Below are positions 1-11,701 of a stretch of 42,419 nt of DNA, piece by piece (position 1 is the stretch's first letter; each line of letters starts with the position of its first letter). The notes beneath the pieces are model-generated. The model was given only the letters and a program-made list of their open reading frames with translations, was not told the DNA's origin and searched no databases. The stretch is from Paludibacteraceae bacterium (GTDB taxonomy: Bacteria > Bacteroidota > Bacteroidia > Bacteroidales > Paludibacteraceae): contig JAFSKL010000012.1 of assembly GCA_017448985.1 (NCBI GenBank), forward strand, positions 1 through 42,419, read 5' to 3'. The translations under genes were made by a program, and so were the position numbers.

Positions 1-1739
<1,739 letters not shown>

Positions 1740-1760
1740 TTACGTTGTTTGCGTTATTTT

Positions 1761-1792
1761 CGAGGTCTCGAGATCTCGAGATGTCGAGATTT
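1761..1792. repeat. 8-bp tandem repeat, four imperfect copies
   Basis: The units are CGAGGTCT, CGAGATCT, CGAGATGT and CGAGATTT, placed head to tail between the ATPase stop and the nifJ start. The first two copies create the palindrome TCTCGAGATCTCGAGA at 1766-1781. It lies about 50 nt upstream of the nifJ start codon, so it could be a protein-binding site or part of the nifJ leader, but it may be only slippage. Confidence 0.75.
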
Positions 1793-1795
1793 CGA

Positions 1796-3088
1796 TTAAT
1801 ACAGGAATCCTAACAGCCACAGCGGGATCATGTTTCCGCGGCCGATTTCGAGTTCGCCGACGGCAGTCGGACGGATGGTATCGCGGCTGGAGGCTTTCTC
1901 GCGCACATCGAAATAGTACTTGTTATCCACGATGAACATCGCCGAACGGTCGGTAGCGTTCACCTTGTGCGCGCCGTGAATAGCCGTGTAGAAATTGGTC
2001 TCGTAGAGGTCCAGCGGCTCAATATCTCGCGTAAAGATCATCTTCGCGAGGTTGGTATTGTGCATATAGACCTTGGTCGGCTTCATCGGGAAATTGCGGT
2101 TTTCCGGATAGAGCAGATTGATCAGACGCGAGTCCTTGAGGTACTTGATATAGTTCATTATCGTGGCGCGACTCAGGCCTATCTCCTCGGACAGTTTGCT
2201 GATATTGAGTGCACACGGCGTCTCTTTCATCAGCAGGTAGAGCAACTTGCGCAGCTTGTGCAGACACGCCACATCGATCTGCTTGATCATCAGCACATCC
2301 ACTTCGAGCTGCGAGTTCATCACTTTGAGCAACGATGCTTCGAAGGATTTGCTTTCGAGATATGAAGGATAATAACCGTGGTCGAGGTAGGCTTGGAAAT
2401 AGTTGAGCGGCCGCACCCTTTCGCAGATCTCGCGCGAGATGGATGCATGCCGTTGGATGATCTCTTCCAGCGTGTACGCGCGCAAACGAAGACCGGTCTG
2501 CAAGTTGAGGTACTCGCGGAACGAGAAACCGCGCAGGTTGTAGGTCTTGACGATATCTTTGAGGTCGTTATTATCCTCGTCTATCGGCATCACCGGCGTG
2601 GCGCAGAAGATGATATGCAGTTCCTTGAACTTGGTGTAGCAGCGTTTGAGCTCGCGCGACCAGTTCGGGTATTTGAACAACTGGTCAATGAACAGGTACT
2701 TGCCGCCTTCATGCACAAAAGCCGCAGCCACTTCCAAAAGCGAATGCTCGGTGAAGAAGAAATCGTTCATGCTGATGAACAGGCACGGACGGATATCTTT
2801 GTGTAACTTACGAGGTCGACGCTGCCCTTTCTTTCGCTCCGGTTCGGGCATATTCTTCCACTCCGTCTCAATTTCTTTGACGCGGCAGAGGAGGAAATCC
2901 GTTTTACCCACTCCACGACCGCCTTTGATGGCGATAAGCCGATCGTCCCAGTTGATACTGTCCATCAGCAGCCGACGAATCGGCATGGACGCGCGTTGAA
3001 CCAGGTAGTCGTGAATCCGGAAAAATGCGTCTAACATGGTAATTCGCGGATCGATGATCTCTTCGGTTAAAATCTCTTCATTCTCCAT
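1796..3088 (-). CDS. AAA family ATPase of the AAA_14/DUF4143 type
   Basis: A 430-residue cytoplasmic P-loop ATPase. The Walker A motif GGRGVGKT is at residues 56-63. The Walker B region YLFIDQLFKYPNW near 131-143 matches the 'D-x-x-x-x-x-P-x-W' pattern of the AAA_14 group, but with Gln in place of the usual catalytic Glu after Asp. A winged-helix-like segment (LSEEIGLSRATIMNYIKYL) lies near residues 305-325, followed by the DUF4143-like end. A basic insert (RKKGQRRPRKLHK, about 85-97) follows the first beta-strand. Proteins of this kind are common orphans in Bacteroidetes and their role is unsettled. A promoter with -7 box at 3117-3124 precedes it. The gene is monocistronic or read into nifJ, whose start is 84 nt downstream. 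Confidence 0.85.
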   Translation of the reverse strand: MENEEILTEEIIDPRITMLDAFFRIHDYLVQRASMPIRRLLMDSINWDDRLIAIKGGRGVGKTDFLLCRVKEIETEWKNMPEPERKKGQRRPRKLHKDIRPCLFISMNDFFFTEHSLLEVAAAFVHEGGKYLFIDQLFKYPNWSRELKRCYTKFKELHIIFCATPVMPIDEDNNDLKDIVKTYNLRGFSFREYLNLQTGLRLRAYTLEEIIQRHASISREICERVRPLNYFQAYLDHGYYPSYLESKSFEASLLKVMNSQLEVDVLMIKQIDVACLHKLRKLLYLLMKETPCALNISKLSEEIGLSRATIMNYIKYLKDSRLINLLYPENRNFPMKPTKVYMHNTNLAKMIFTRDIEPLDLYETNFYTAIHGAHKVNATDRSAMFIVDNKYYFDVREKASSRDTIRPTAVGELEIGRGNMIPLWLLGFLY

Positions 3089-3116
3089 TTTTTAGCAAAA
3101 TTTTGAAAATTTGCTG

Positions 3117-3148
3117 CAAAGTTACAACTTTTTTTTGATATTTGCAAG
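3117..3148 (-). promoter_or_regulatory. Bacteroidetes-type promoter for the ATPase gene
   Basis: Reading the minus strand, the -7 box TAACTTTG is the complement of 3117-3124, and a weak -33 box CTTG is the complement of 3145-3148, with a 20-nt spacer. The ATPase start codon lies 29 nt downstream of the -7 box. Confidence 0.6.
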
Positions 3149-3237
3149 GTTTAGGTAGCATTTTTTTGCAAAAAAATGAGGGTTCACGACCGTAAACCCT
3201 CAAAATTACACATTTTTCGTTAAAAAATGCACCTTTT

Positions 3238-3405
3238 TTAGAGCGAAATTGCTCCTGTCGGACAAACATCTGCGCAAGTTCCGCACTCGGCGCAAACTTC
3301 GGGATCGATGGAATAATGTTCCTCACCTTCGTGGATAGCGCCCAGCGGGCATTCGTCAATACAAGTACCGCAAGCGATACAATCTGTTGAAATCTTGTAA
3401 GCCAT
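3238..3405 (-). CDS. 2[4Fe-4S] ferredoxin, 55 residues
   Basis: A small soluble electron carrier. The ATG at 3405 gives MAYKISTDCIACGTC and the frame ends in CPTGAISL. Two complete cluster motifs are present: Cys9-Cys12-Cys15-Cys19-Pro and Cys38-Cys41-Cys44-Cys48-Pro, so it should carry two [4Fe-4S] clusters like clostridial ferredoxins. It is shorter than the usual ORF cut-off; a longer open frame on the same strand at 3078-3359 is only its shadow. It has its own promoter (-7 at 3468-3475) and a leader filled with 7-nt AATTAAA repeats. A likely partner is the NifJ enzyme encoded nearby. Confidence 0.95.
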   Translation of the reverse strand: MAYKISTDCIACGTCIDECPLGAIHEGEEHYSIDPEVCAECGTCADVCPTGAISL

Positions 3406-3414
3406 AGTATATTA

Positions 3415-3442
3415 AATTAAAAATTAAAAATTACGAATTAAA
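3415..3442. repeat. Heptanucleotide array, unit AATTAAA, four copies
   Basis: The units are AATTAAA, AATTAAA, AATTACG and AATTAAA, lying between the ferredoxin promoter and its start codon, so they would be transcribed as the 5' leader. Confidence 0.8.
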
Positions 3443-3467
3443 AATTTTAGTTTTTTATTTTTCGCTG

Positions 3468-3499
3468 CAAAGGTACTGCTTTTTTTTGAGACTGCCAAA
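3468..3499 (-). promoter_or_regulatory. Strong Bacteroidetes-type promoter for the ferredoxin gene
   Basis: On the minus strand, the -33 box TTTG (complement of 3496-3499) and the -7 box TACCTTTG (complement of 3468-3475) are exactly 20 nt apart. This matches the Bacteroides consensus fully. Confidence 0.75.
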
Positions 3500-3509
3500 T
3501 TTTTTGCAA

Positions 3510-4139
3510 TTATTTTTTCTTTTTGACAGTTGCTAACGCGGCAGCGAGTTGGGCAGCGGGACCTGTGAGACCTTTGTCGGTCAGACCTTTACGCTTTGCG
3601 TAAGTGGTCCAGTCCTTCGCGCCGCCTTCGCTCTGCGGCAAGCCTAATTGCAGGAAATGGCAATAAGCTATCGCCAGCGCATCGGTGGCATCGAGTTTCT
3701 TCGGCATCTCCTCATCAGGAATGTGCAAAAATCGCTGTAACATACCCGCCACCTGCTGTTTGGACGAATGTCCGTTGCCCGTAATCGCCATCTTGATCTT
3801 CATCGGCGAGTACTCGTACACCGGCACATCCTTGCTCAGCGCCGCAGCTATCGCCACACCTTGCGCATGGACGATCTTGATCATCGTCTGCGGGTTCTTG
3901 TCCACAAACTGCGTCTCGATGGCCAGACTGCTCGGCTTGTACTTGTCAATTATCTCTTGCAAAAAGAAAAATTCTTTTTGAAGCCGCGGATACTGACCAT
4001 CCAACTTATGCACATCGTACGCGCCGAACTCGAGAATCTCCACTTGCTGACCGCAAGTCTTCAACACCGCGTAGCCCATGAAAAGCGTACCCGGATCGAC
4101 ACCCAAAATAATATGTTCCTGCCGTACTTTGTCTATCAT
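3510..4139 (-). CDS. ruvC: Holliday junction endonuclease RuvC
   Basis: Resolves Holliday junctions after recombination together with RuvAB. The 209-residue protein has the RNase H-like fold motifs in order: GVDPGT (Asp15), AIETQF (Glu75), and LDATDALAIA (Asp150, Asp153), which supply the four acidic metal ligands. GNGHSSKQQV near 121-130 is the usual DNA-binding loop region. The C-terminus carries an Ala/Lys-rich tail (ending KKKK) beyond the roughly 180-190 residues typical of the family. Its ATG overlaps the stop of the upstream secreted-protein gene as ATGA, so translation is probably coupled, an odd partnership between a DNA-repair enzyme and a secreted protein. The gene is followed by the ferredoxin promoter. 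Confidence 0.96.
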   Translation of the reverse strand: MIDKVRQEHIILGVDPGTLFMGYAVLKTCGQQVEILEFGAYDVHKLDGQYPRLQKEFFFLQEIIDKYKPSSLAIETQFVDKNPQTMIKIVHAQGVAIAAALSKDVPVYEYSPMKIKMAITGNGHSSKQQVAGMLQRFLHIPDEEMPKKLDATDALAIAYCHFLQLGLPQSEGGAKDWTTYAKRKGLTDKGLTGPAAQLAAALATVKKKK

Positions 4140-5827
4140 TTGACTTTCTGGCCTTGAATCGTATAAAGGTTCGTACCTTTGAGAATATACACGTTTCCTT
4201 CGCGCACAAGTTTCTGCGCCGGATTAGACGGATCAACCACTACCGCAGGAACAGAATGTTCCCCGTCGGCCTCATATACTGCCTGAATATTGATTCCGTC
4301 CTCCAGATTGCCGGCAACCACTTCCCATCTGAGGAACACAAAGCCCTCAAACTCAGGAGCTTCCGGCAGAAGCAGTACTACAGCGTCCTTGTCAATCACT
4401 TGGGCATCCTTGTCAAGATAATTGACAGCGACTCCCACTTCTTCGGGGCCAATAGGCTCCGGATTGACAACAGCCGGCATCAAGTCCTTCATCGCTTTCG
4501 TGCAGAAATATACGGCATCAAGATTCATTTGTACACCTGCCACTCCCTCACTCAGCACTACAAACACATTCACACCTGCTTCAAGCGTGGTGTTGGCCAG
4601 AACGGAGGCGTACTGTGCCATCGGGATATAGAACTCATGCCACTTGCCGTCCCGTTCGAAATCCTGATAAACAGGACCTTCATAGATCACATGGTTGCCA
4701 AGCACGAACTTAGTTCCCTCGTTGCCCATGAAATAAAAACAGTGGCTTGCGTTGTCCGTGGACTTGATGGCAAGATGGAGGAAATAATCGTCGGGGTTAG
4801 CTACAATAGCCTGCCGGAGCGCCTCCGCATCCTGCCAACTACTGCCTCCTTCTGTTAGGCAGAAACCGGCACCGGACCAGCCTTGACCGCCTACGTTTAG
4901 TGCTATATAGCCCTCGTCGTGTCCAAAAGCGTTCAAGCCGCTTGCTGTACCGTCGACATATGTGCCGTTCCATATATACAGGAAATTGCCCGTATCATCC
5001 GGACGGAAGTCTCCGGCGACATATTGTCCGAAGGTAGTCGATGTGGTTTCATCTATAATCAGCGGCCAGAGTTTAGCCTCGCCTGCATCCGGATCTCCAC
5101 ACTCTTTGCAGATGGTCACGTGCAGTTTGGCAGCCTTACCCGAAGGATTCTCGTCGGTAGCACTTGCGCAGGGCAAAATACCCACCGAACTCCAGTTCTG
5201 TTGAATATCAAAACCGATGCTGAACTCGTTCTCATTCATTTCGTGTACAGTTGCGAGCAACTCGCGGAGAAGTTGAATCTCGCACTTACCATCTACAAAC
5301 TGACTTGCTCCAACAGGAAGTTGGCCTTCACCAATGATAGCACCCCAGTAATCAGACGCATCGTGATCAATACTCGGGTCAGTCCATTCCCATCCGCTAC
5401 CGCCGACTTCGCCCCACCATTTGAAGACAGCAGGATTGTAACTGGATGGCTCTTCATCTACCAAGAATGCTCCTTCAAGCATGATATCCGTGTTAGCATC
5501 CAAGAACTCGTCACTATAACCACCGGTAGCATCGCTGTTGTCGATGTCCAAATAGACATGGAACGGAACCCACTCAAGGTCGGTGATGTCATCCATGTTC
5601 GGCTCAACAAGAATATTGATGTAAATCGGATCGGCAAACACTCTCACGCTTTTGAGACCAAGCAAAGCCGCATCTTCCGGACATACAGCCTCCGCCACAT
5701 AGTTCTCAGGAAGGTTATCCCAGTCGGCAATAGAATTGTCATCCACGCGGATGAGGGATTGCGCCTTCACCGACAACATCGTACTTGCCACTAAAGCAAG
5801 AATAAACGTAAAGATTTTGTTTTTCAT
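4136..5827 (-). CDS. Secreted protein of unknown function with short C-terminal tail motif
   Basis: A 563-residue protein with a clear signal peptide (MKNKIFTFILALVASTMLSVKAQ, cleavage after about residue 22). The first 150 residues (ADWDNLP, YINILVE, HVYLDIDNSD) look like a beta-sandwich of the CBM9/DOMON kind, but this is only a resemblance. The middle (HCFYFMGNEGTKFVLGNHV) is not recognised. Residues 440-530 look like a short Ig-like/beta repeat linker. The last 27 residues start with AQKLVREG and end with GQKVK; two other secreted proteins in this window end in the same ungapped pattern. It overlaps ruvC by 4 nt and follows the small membrane protein gene by 39 nt, so divIC-like, small protein, this gene and ruvC may be one transcript. 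Confidence 0.8.
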   Translation of the reverse strand: MKNKIFTFILALVASTMLSVKAQSLIRVDDNSIADWDNLPENYVAEAVCPEDAALLGLKSVRVFADPIYINILVEPNMDDITDLEWVPFHVYLDIDNSDATGGYSDEFLDANTDIMLEGAFLVDEEPSSYNPAVFKWWGEVGGSGWEWTDPSIDHDASDYWGAIIGEGQLPVGASQFVDGKCEIQLLRELLATVHEMNENEFSIGFDIQQNWSSVGILPCASATDENPSGKAAKLHVTICKECGDPDAGEAKLWPLIIDETTSTTFGQYVAGDFRPDDTGNFLYIWNGTYVDGTASGLNAFGHDEGYIALNVGGQGWSGAGFCLTEGGSSWQDAEALRQAIVANPDDYFLHLAIKSTDNASHCFYFMGNEGTKFVLGNHVIYEGPVYQDFERDGKWHEFYIPMAQYASVLANTTLEAGVNVFVVLSEGVAGVQMNLDAVYFCTKAMKDLMPAVVNPEPIGPEEVGVAVNYLDKDAQVIDKDAVVLLLPEAPEFEGFVFLRWEVVAGNLEDGINIQAVYEADGEHSVPAVVVDPSNPAQKLVREGNVYILKGTNLYTIQGQKVK

Positions 5828-5866
5828 AGACTGTTACCCTGATTTGTGTCGGGCGCAACTTCTAAA

Positions 5867-6025
5867 TTATTGTTCGTGATTGCGGATGAAACCGCGAATG
5901 ATGACCACAACGGCGCCGGCGATGAGCACATAATCTGCCCACGGCTCAATTTTGGCCACACTCAATGCGGCTCCTACGGCCAGTATCACCAGCCCGATGA
6001 TTAATATGATATTCGATAATTTCAT
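5867..6025 (-). CDS. Small membrane protein, 52 residues
   Basis: Not recognised as a named family. The ATG at 6025 starts MKLSNIILIIGLVILAVGAA and the frame ends in IRGFIRNHEQ. Two hydrophobic helices (about residues 4-22 and 30-46) are joined by a short loop containing KIEPW, so it should span the inner membrane twice with a charged C-terminus. It lies between the divIC-like gene (28 nt upstream) and a secreted protein gene (39 nt downstream), and codon use resembles its neighbours. The ATG sits inside a 14-nt direct repeat made of two heptads. Confidence 0.7.
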   Translation of the reverse strand: MKLSNIILIIGLVILAVGAALSVAKIEPWADYVLIAGAVVVIIRGFIRNHEQ

Positions 6026-6056
6026 TTCAAATTTATGATTTCAAATTTATGATTTA
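6025..6056. repeat. Heptanucleotide array, TTTCAAA/TTTATGA alternating twice
   Basis: The units TTTCAAA, TTTATGA, TTTCAAA, TTTATGA, then TTTA fill the gap between the divIC-like stop codon (TAA, complement of 6054-6056) and the start codon of the small membrane protein (6025). The array contributes bases of both codons. Confidence 0.8.
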
Positions 6057-6353
6057 CTCGTCCACGAGGTAGATGTCCTCGTTAGGTGCGTGCATATAAT
6101 AATGTTCGCGCGCGTAACGCTCGAGGCTGTCCTGCTGATTGAGCGTCTCAATCTCCCGTTGCGCCTTGTCCGTAGCCGAACGGTACATATCCCGCTGCTC
6201 CTCCAACGCACGAATCTCACGACCGCGCCGGAAGAACTGCAACAAGCTCTGATCGCCTATGAAAAGGAACACCAAAGCGAACAGCACGATGGTCACCACA
6301 TATTTGAGCCATTTGTGGGCCTTTATCCGTATCCAAAAATCAGAATTAGCCAT
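6054..6353 (-). CDS. Septum formation initiator family protein (DivIC/FtsB-like)
   Basis: A 99-residue single-pass membrane protein expected to act in the divisome with FtsL and FtsQ. A transmembrane helix (YVVTIVLFALVFLFIG) at about residues 18-34 is followed by a periplasmic coiled coil (REIRALEEQRDMYRS... IETLNQQDSLERYAREHYYM) and the typical 'ERYARE-xx-xM-xxxNEDIYLV' end of this family. An upstream in-frame start at 6413 would add 20 residues, but the promoter -7 box (6372-6379) lies inside that extension, so the ATG at 6353 (MANSDFW) is preferred. Confidence 0.9.
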   Translation of the reverse strand: MANSDFWIRIKAHKWLKYVVTIVLFALVFLFIGDQSLLQFFRRGREIRALEEQRDMYRSATDKAQREIETLNQQDSLERYAREHYYMHAPNEDIYLVDE

Positions 6354-6371
6354 TTTTTTCAAAAATCGCTG

Positions 6372-6403
6372 CAAAGTTACAAAATAATTTGCATATATGC
6401 AAA
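6372..6403 (-). promoter_or_regulatory. Bacteroidetes-type promoter for the divIC-like gene
   Basis: On the minus strand, -33 TTTG (complement of 6400-6403) and -7 TAACTTTG (complement of 6372-6379) are separated by 20 nt. The gene starts 18 nt downstream of the -7 box. Confidence 0.7.
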
Positions 6404-6438
6404 ATTTTTTCAATAAATTTGATTTTTATAATCAAATC

Positions 6439-6470
6439 CTTGTATATTCCAATTTTTTGTTGTAACTTTG
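6439..6470 (+). promoter_or_regulatory. Bacteroidetes-type promoter for the secreted nuclease gene
   Basis: The -7 box TAACTTTG is at 6463-6470 and a weaker -33 box CTTG at 6439-6442, 20 nt apart. It faces away from the divIC-like promoter, leaving about 35 nt between the two -33 boxes. Confidence 0.65.
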
Positions 6471-6493
6471 TGCCCGATTTACTATTATTAGCG

Positions 6494-8093
6494 ATGAAAT
6501 CACGATTTTCTCTATTTGGAATGCTGTTTTTTGCGCTCAGTTTAGCGGCGCAAACGCACATACAGGTAAGCGATCCGTCCACATGGTCGGCGCAGGAACT
6601 GGCTCCGTATGTAGGCCAAACGGTCATCTTTGATGTACCGATGGTGGTCAATTCAACGACCAACAATCCGTTTATCTCCACGCGCCGTCTCTACTCGGCC
6701 ACCAACCAGACGTTTCCGGGCAGTACAGCCTACGATGCTCTGGTCGCGCTCAATAACTCCGGCGGTATCACGCTCAACAATGCCCCTATCCCGTCCGGAG
6801 AGCCGTGGTACCGTTGCGGCGCAAGGATCTACAACCTGAAAGTGAAAGTGAACAGCACACACGAGTTGACCTGGATCAGCGGCGAATGGCGCGGGAACAC
6901 ACGTGCCGAACTGTCGAAAGGCATTCCCGACTTGGGCGACTACCGTTTGCTCATCTGCACTGCCAACTTAGAGTATTACCTCGCTGCCAACACCGGTTCG
7001 GGTTCGATGGGACCGAGCAGTTATTCGGAGCATCAGATCCAGCGGACCAAAGTGAACAAAGCTCTTTCGCTCATCAACGCCGACGCCTATGGTCTGGTGG
7101 AGATTGAGCAAGGGCAAGAGGCTTTGCAGGAGATAGCGGAGGACCTGAACAAGAAACATACCGATCGCCATTATACCTACATCGACGACGGCAGCAAGCC
7201 GAATGGTACGTACACCAAAGCCGGTTACATCTACGATGCCAACAAACTGCGTCCTATCGGGGCATTGCAGGAGTTCAAAGGCGGCGGTTCGAGTACCATC
7301 CGCGCAGAACGGCACAAGATGCAATGTTTCGAAGAGATAGCCACGGGCGAGCGGTTTGTTTTCTCTGTCAATCACTTCAAGGCCAAGTCCGGTTCAGGTT
7401 CAGGTCGTGACGCCGACCAAGGTGACGGACAAGGTGCGTACAACGGCGGACGAACAGACGAAGCGGAGTCAGTGGTCAGCTATTTCAGCACACGCTACGG
7501 ACCTGCCATCAAAGAGAAAGATATACTCATCATGGGCGACCTGAACGCCTATGCCAAAGAGGACCCGATTACGTTGTTCCTGGAGCATGGCATGCTGGAC
7601 CTGCATCGTGCTTTCCACGCCGACACCAGCTATTCCTACCAGTACGGAACACGCGCCGGCTACCTCGATCACGCCATCTGTAACGGTTCGCTCTTCAAAC
7701 AGGTGACAGGCATGTGCGGTTTTCATATCAACTCGGACGAGAACGACAACTTCACTTACGGCGGCAAATGGAGCGACAACACCATGTTCCGCTGTTCCGA
7801 CCATGACCCCGTATTGGTGGGCCTTAAGCTGGACAGCACGCTCACGTACGATCCGACGCCGACGCTCAACAACGCCGAAGTGCTTTCCGGAGAAACGAAC
7901 CAACTCATCATCTCCAATGCCTTCAAAGCCGACCAACGCAGTTTCTATACCATTCATTCGATCAGCGGCTTGCTGATTGACAACAAGGAGATTAAGAGCG
8001 AGTACCAGCGGATCGAACTGCCTGCTACACCGGGTATCTATATCGTGAATATTTTTGCGGACGGAAAAGTGTTCCAGCGAAAGATGATAGTGA

Positions 8094-8098
<5 letters not shown>
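6494..8098 (+). CDS. Secreted endonuclease/exonuclease/phosphatase-family nuclease with T9SS domain
   Basis: Probably an extracellular DNase of the ExeM/NucH type. The 534-residue protein has a signal peptide (MKSRFSLFGMLFFALSLAAQ). A beta-rich N-terminal region (WSAQELAPYVGQTVIFDVP) comes first. The EEP metal-dependent catalytic domain follows from about residue 145: TANLEYYL, LVEIEQ (metal-binding Glu), VNHFKAKSG, IMGDLNAY, and the terminal SDHDPVLVGL with the catalytic His. The end (SGLLIDNK...LPATPGIYIVNIF...KMIVR) is a canonical type A T9SS sorting domain. The ATG at 6494 is chosen because the longer frame from 6389 would start upstream of the promoter. Its stop codon TGA lies inside a heptanucleotide array that runs into ligA. 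Confidence 0.9.
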
Positions 8099-10226
<2,128 letters not shown>

Positions 10227-10227
10227 A

Positions 10228-10773
10228 ATGAAAATCAAGCAGTATATATTTGATTATTTGCGGAAGAAGATGCCCGATCGCAATCCGCGCTTCCCGCATT
10301 TGGACCAACCGCTGAAGATCATGATTATCTACGAAAGCGACGTGTTGGAGCGTAACGACAGTATTAAGACCATTCGGCAGGACCTTCTTCGCCGACAGAT
10401 GGATGTGACCATGTGGGGATTTGTCGAGAAGAAAGAGATCACGACCCTTATTCTGCCCCAGAGCCGCATTCTGGGCCTCAGCGATTACAACCTGTTCGGC
10501 AAACCGCGGGACTATGTACTGACCGACTTGGCGACAGAGCACTATGACTTGCTCATCGACCTCACCACGCGTCCGCTCTTGCCGCTTCGATACCTCGCCA
10601 TGTACACCGATGCCGACTTCAAAGTGGGTCTCAATCTCGGCGAAGGAATACACGATATGCTCATTTCCCTACCCGACTTCACGCCCGAACAGAGCGACGA
10701 AGCCGCCATCGAAGCCTCGTGGCTGTTCAACCAGATTATGGGATACTTAACCACCATCAAGTCTAATGATTAA
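10228..10773 (+). CDS. Conserved Bacteroidetes protein, possibly DUF6913 family
   Basis: A 181-residue soluble protein with no signal peptide. The pattern (LKIMIIYESDVLERNDSIKTIRQDLLRRQMDVTMWGF, then HYDLLIDLTTRPLLPLRYLAMYTDADFKVGLN) resembles the small Bacteroidetes family DUF6913, often found next to dapA; I recall the family only from its sequence style, so the name is tentative. The core looks like alternating beta-strands and helices with an acidic C-terminus. It is 16 nt after ligA and 13 nt before dapA, both gaps being heptanucleotide arrays, so the three are probably co-transcribed. The function is not known. Confidence 0.75.
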   Translation: MKIKQYIFDYLRKKMPDRNPRFPHLDQPLKIMIIYESDVLERNDSIKTIRQDLLRRQMDVTMWGFVEKKEITTLILPQSRILGLSDYNLFGKPRDYVLTDLATEHYDLLIDLTTRPLLPLRYLAMYTDADFKVGLNLGEGIHDMLISLPDFTPEQSDEAAIEASWLFNQIMGYLTTIKSND

Positions 10774-10778
10774 CGAAA

Positions 10779-10806
10779 GGTAAAAGATGAAAGGTGAAAG
10801 GTTAAA
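10779..10806. repeat. Heptanucleotide array, GGTGAAA type, at the dapA start
   Basis: The units are GGTAAAA, GATGAAA, GGTGAAA and GGTTAAA. The dapA ATG (10787-10789) is inside the second unit, and residues MKGERLK of DapA are encoded by the array. The same unit type is found at 8094 and, inside a transporter gene, at 19360. Confidence 0.85.
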
Positions 10807-11689
10807 GGGATTAGGCACAGCACTTATCACGCCGTTCAAAGAGAATTTTGAAGTTGATTATGAGGCACTAGATAGAGTGCTTGATACTCAGATTGCAGGT
10901 AAAGTCGATTATATCGTCGTGCTTGGAACTACAGGCGAAGCGGCAACATTGTTAGCCGAAGAAAAGAAAAAAGTGAGACGTCATATAGTAGAATACGTCA
11001 ACGGTCGCATTCCGCTTGTTCTTGGTCTCGGAGGCAATAACACGCTAGCCGTATATGGTGAATTAATGAAAATGGAAGAAGAGTTAAAACGTGATTACGC
11101 TGCAATTCTTTCCGTATGTCCATACTACAATAAGCCAAATCAAGCCGGATTAGAGATGCATTTTCATATAATTGCCCAAACAAGCCCTATTCCCGTCATT
11201 CTATACAACGTACCCGGGCGCACAGGCGTGAATCTCCTGCCGGAAACGGTTATGCGGATTTGGGAAGCCCATCCCGACAAGATCCTCGGCATCAAAGAAG
11301 CCAGTGGAAATGTGGAACAGATCAAACATCTGATTGATTTGAGTCAAGAGTCAAGAGGTGCTTGCGAGCACTCCGGCAAATGTCAAGAGAAATTACTCGT
11401 CATCAGCGGCGATGATGGTATCGCCTGCGAGGTGATGCAAGCCGGAGGAGCGGGACTAATATCGGTAGCAAGTAACGCTTTCCCTGAAGACTTCTACGAC
11501 ATCGTGCATAAAAAGGATCAAGCTCTTCAAGCCCGATACGCAGAAATGATTCGCCTACTCTTTGCCGAAGGCAATCCCGTCGGCATCAAGGCCGTGCTGG
11601 CGCAGAAAGGTATCATTGGCAACTATCTCCGCCTTCCGCTTGTGCCGGCGAGCCAAGAGTTACAAGCCAAGATTGCTGCCATCCTTTAA
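10787..11689 (+). CDS. dapA: 4-hydroxy-tetrahydrodipicolinate synthase
   Basis: Condenses pyruvate with aspartate semialdehyde in the lysine/diaminopimelate pathway, which also feeds peptidoglycan. The 300-residue protein shows GTTGEAATL near residue 47, the catalytic Tyr in YYNKPNQAGL, the Schiff-base Lys in ILGIKEASG, and SGDDGIACEVMQAGGAGLISVASN. Two features are odd. The first seven residues (MKGERLK) come from a heptanucleotide array. An in-frame array at 11343-11388 with a hairpin core adds about 12 residues (SRGACEHSGKCQ) just before the conserved LLVISGDD strand. The first third of the gene is near 40 % GC while the rest is near 57 %, with a sharp change around 11,200. Tight spacing places it in an operon with the DUF4153 and dtd genes. 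Confidence 0.95.
   Translation: MKGERLKGLGTALITPFKENFEVDYEALDRVLDTQIAGKVDYIVVLGTTGEAATLLAEEKKKVRRHIVEYVNGRIPLVLGLGGNNTLAVYGELMKMEEELKRDYAAILSVCPYYNKPNQAGLEMHFHIIAQTSPIPVILYNVPGRTGVNLLPETVMRIWEAHPDKILGIKEASGNVEQIKHLIDLSQESRGACEHSGKCQEKLLVISGDDGIACEVMQAGGAGLISVASNAFPEDFYDIVHKKDQALQARYAEMIRLLFAEGNPVGIKAVLAQKGIIGNYLRLPLVPASQELQAKIAAIL
11343..11388. repeat. In-gene heptanucleotide array in dapA, unit GTCAAGA, split by a hairpin
   Basis: GTCAAGA occurs at 11343-11349, 11350-11356 and 11382-11388. Between the second and third copies is a 25-nt segment containing the hairpin GTGCTTGCGAGCAC (11358-11371, 5-bp stem, 4-nt loop). The arrangement is the same as at 8094-8170. Confidence 0.75.
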
Positions 11690-11701
11690 GGTCACAACAT
11701 T

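Noticed and set aside
1766..1781. Classical operator palindrome
   Set aside because: The palindrome is a by-product of the 8-nt tandem repeat; a binding role cannot be claimed from sequence alone, so it is kept only as a low-interest repeat finding.
3078..3359. Minus-strand frame of 93 codons overlapping the ferredoxin
   Set aside because: It lies in another frame of the ferredoxin gene and the AT-rich leader of the ATPase gene, covering the ATPase promoter.
6354..6413. N-terminal extension of the divIC-like protein
   Set aside because: The promoter -7 box (6372-6379) is inside it, so it would not be fully transcribed.
6389..6493. N-terminal extension of the secreted nuclease
   Set aside because: It would start upstream of the -7 box at 6463 and would hide a good signal peptide that starts at 6494.
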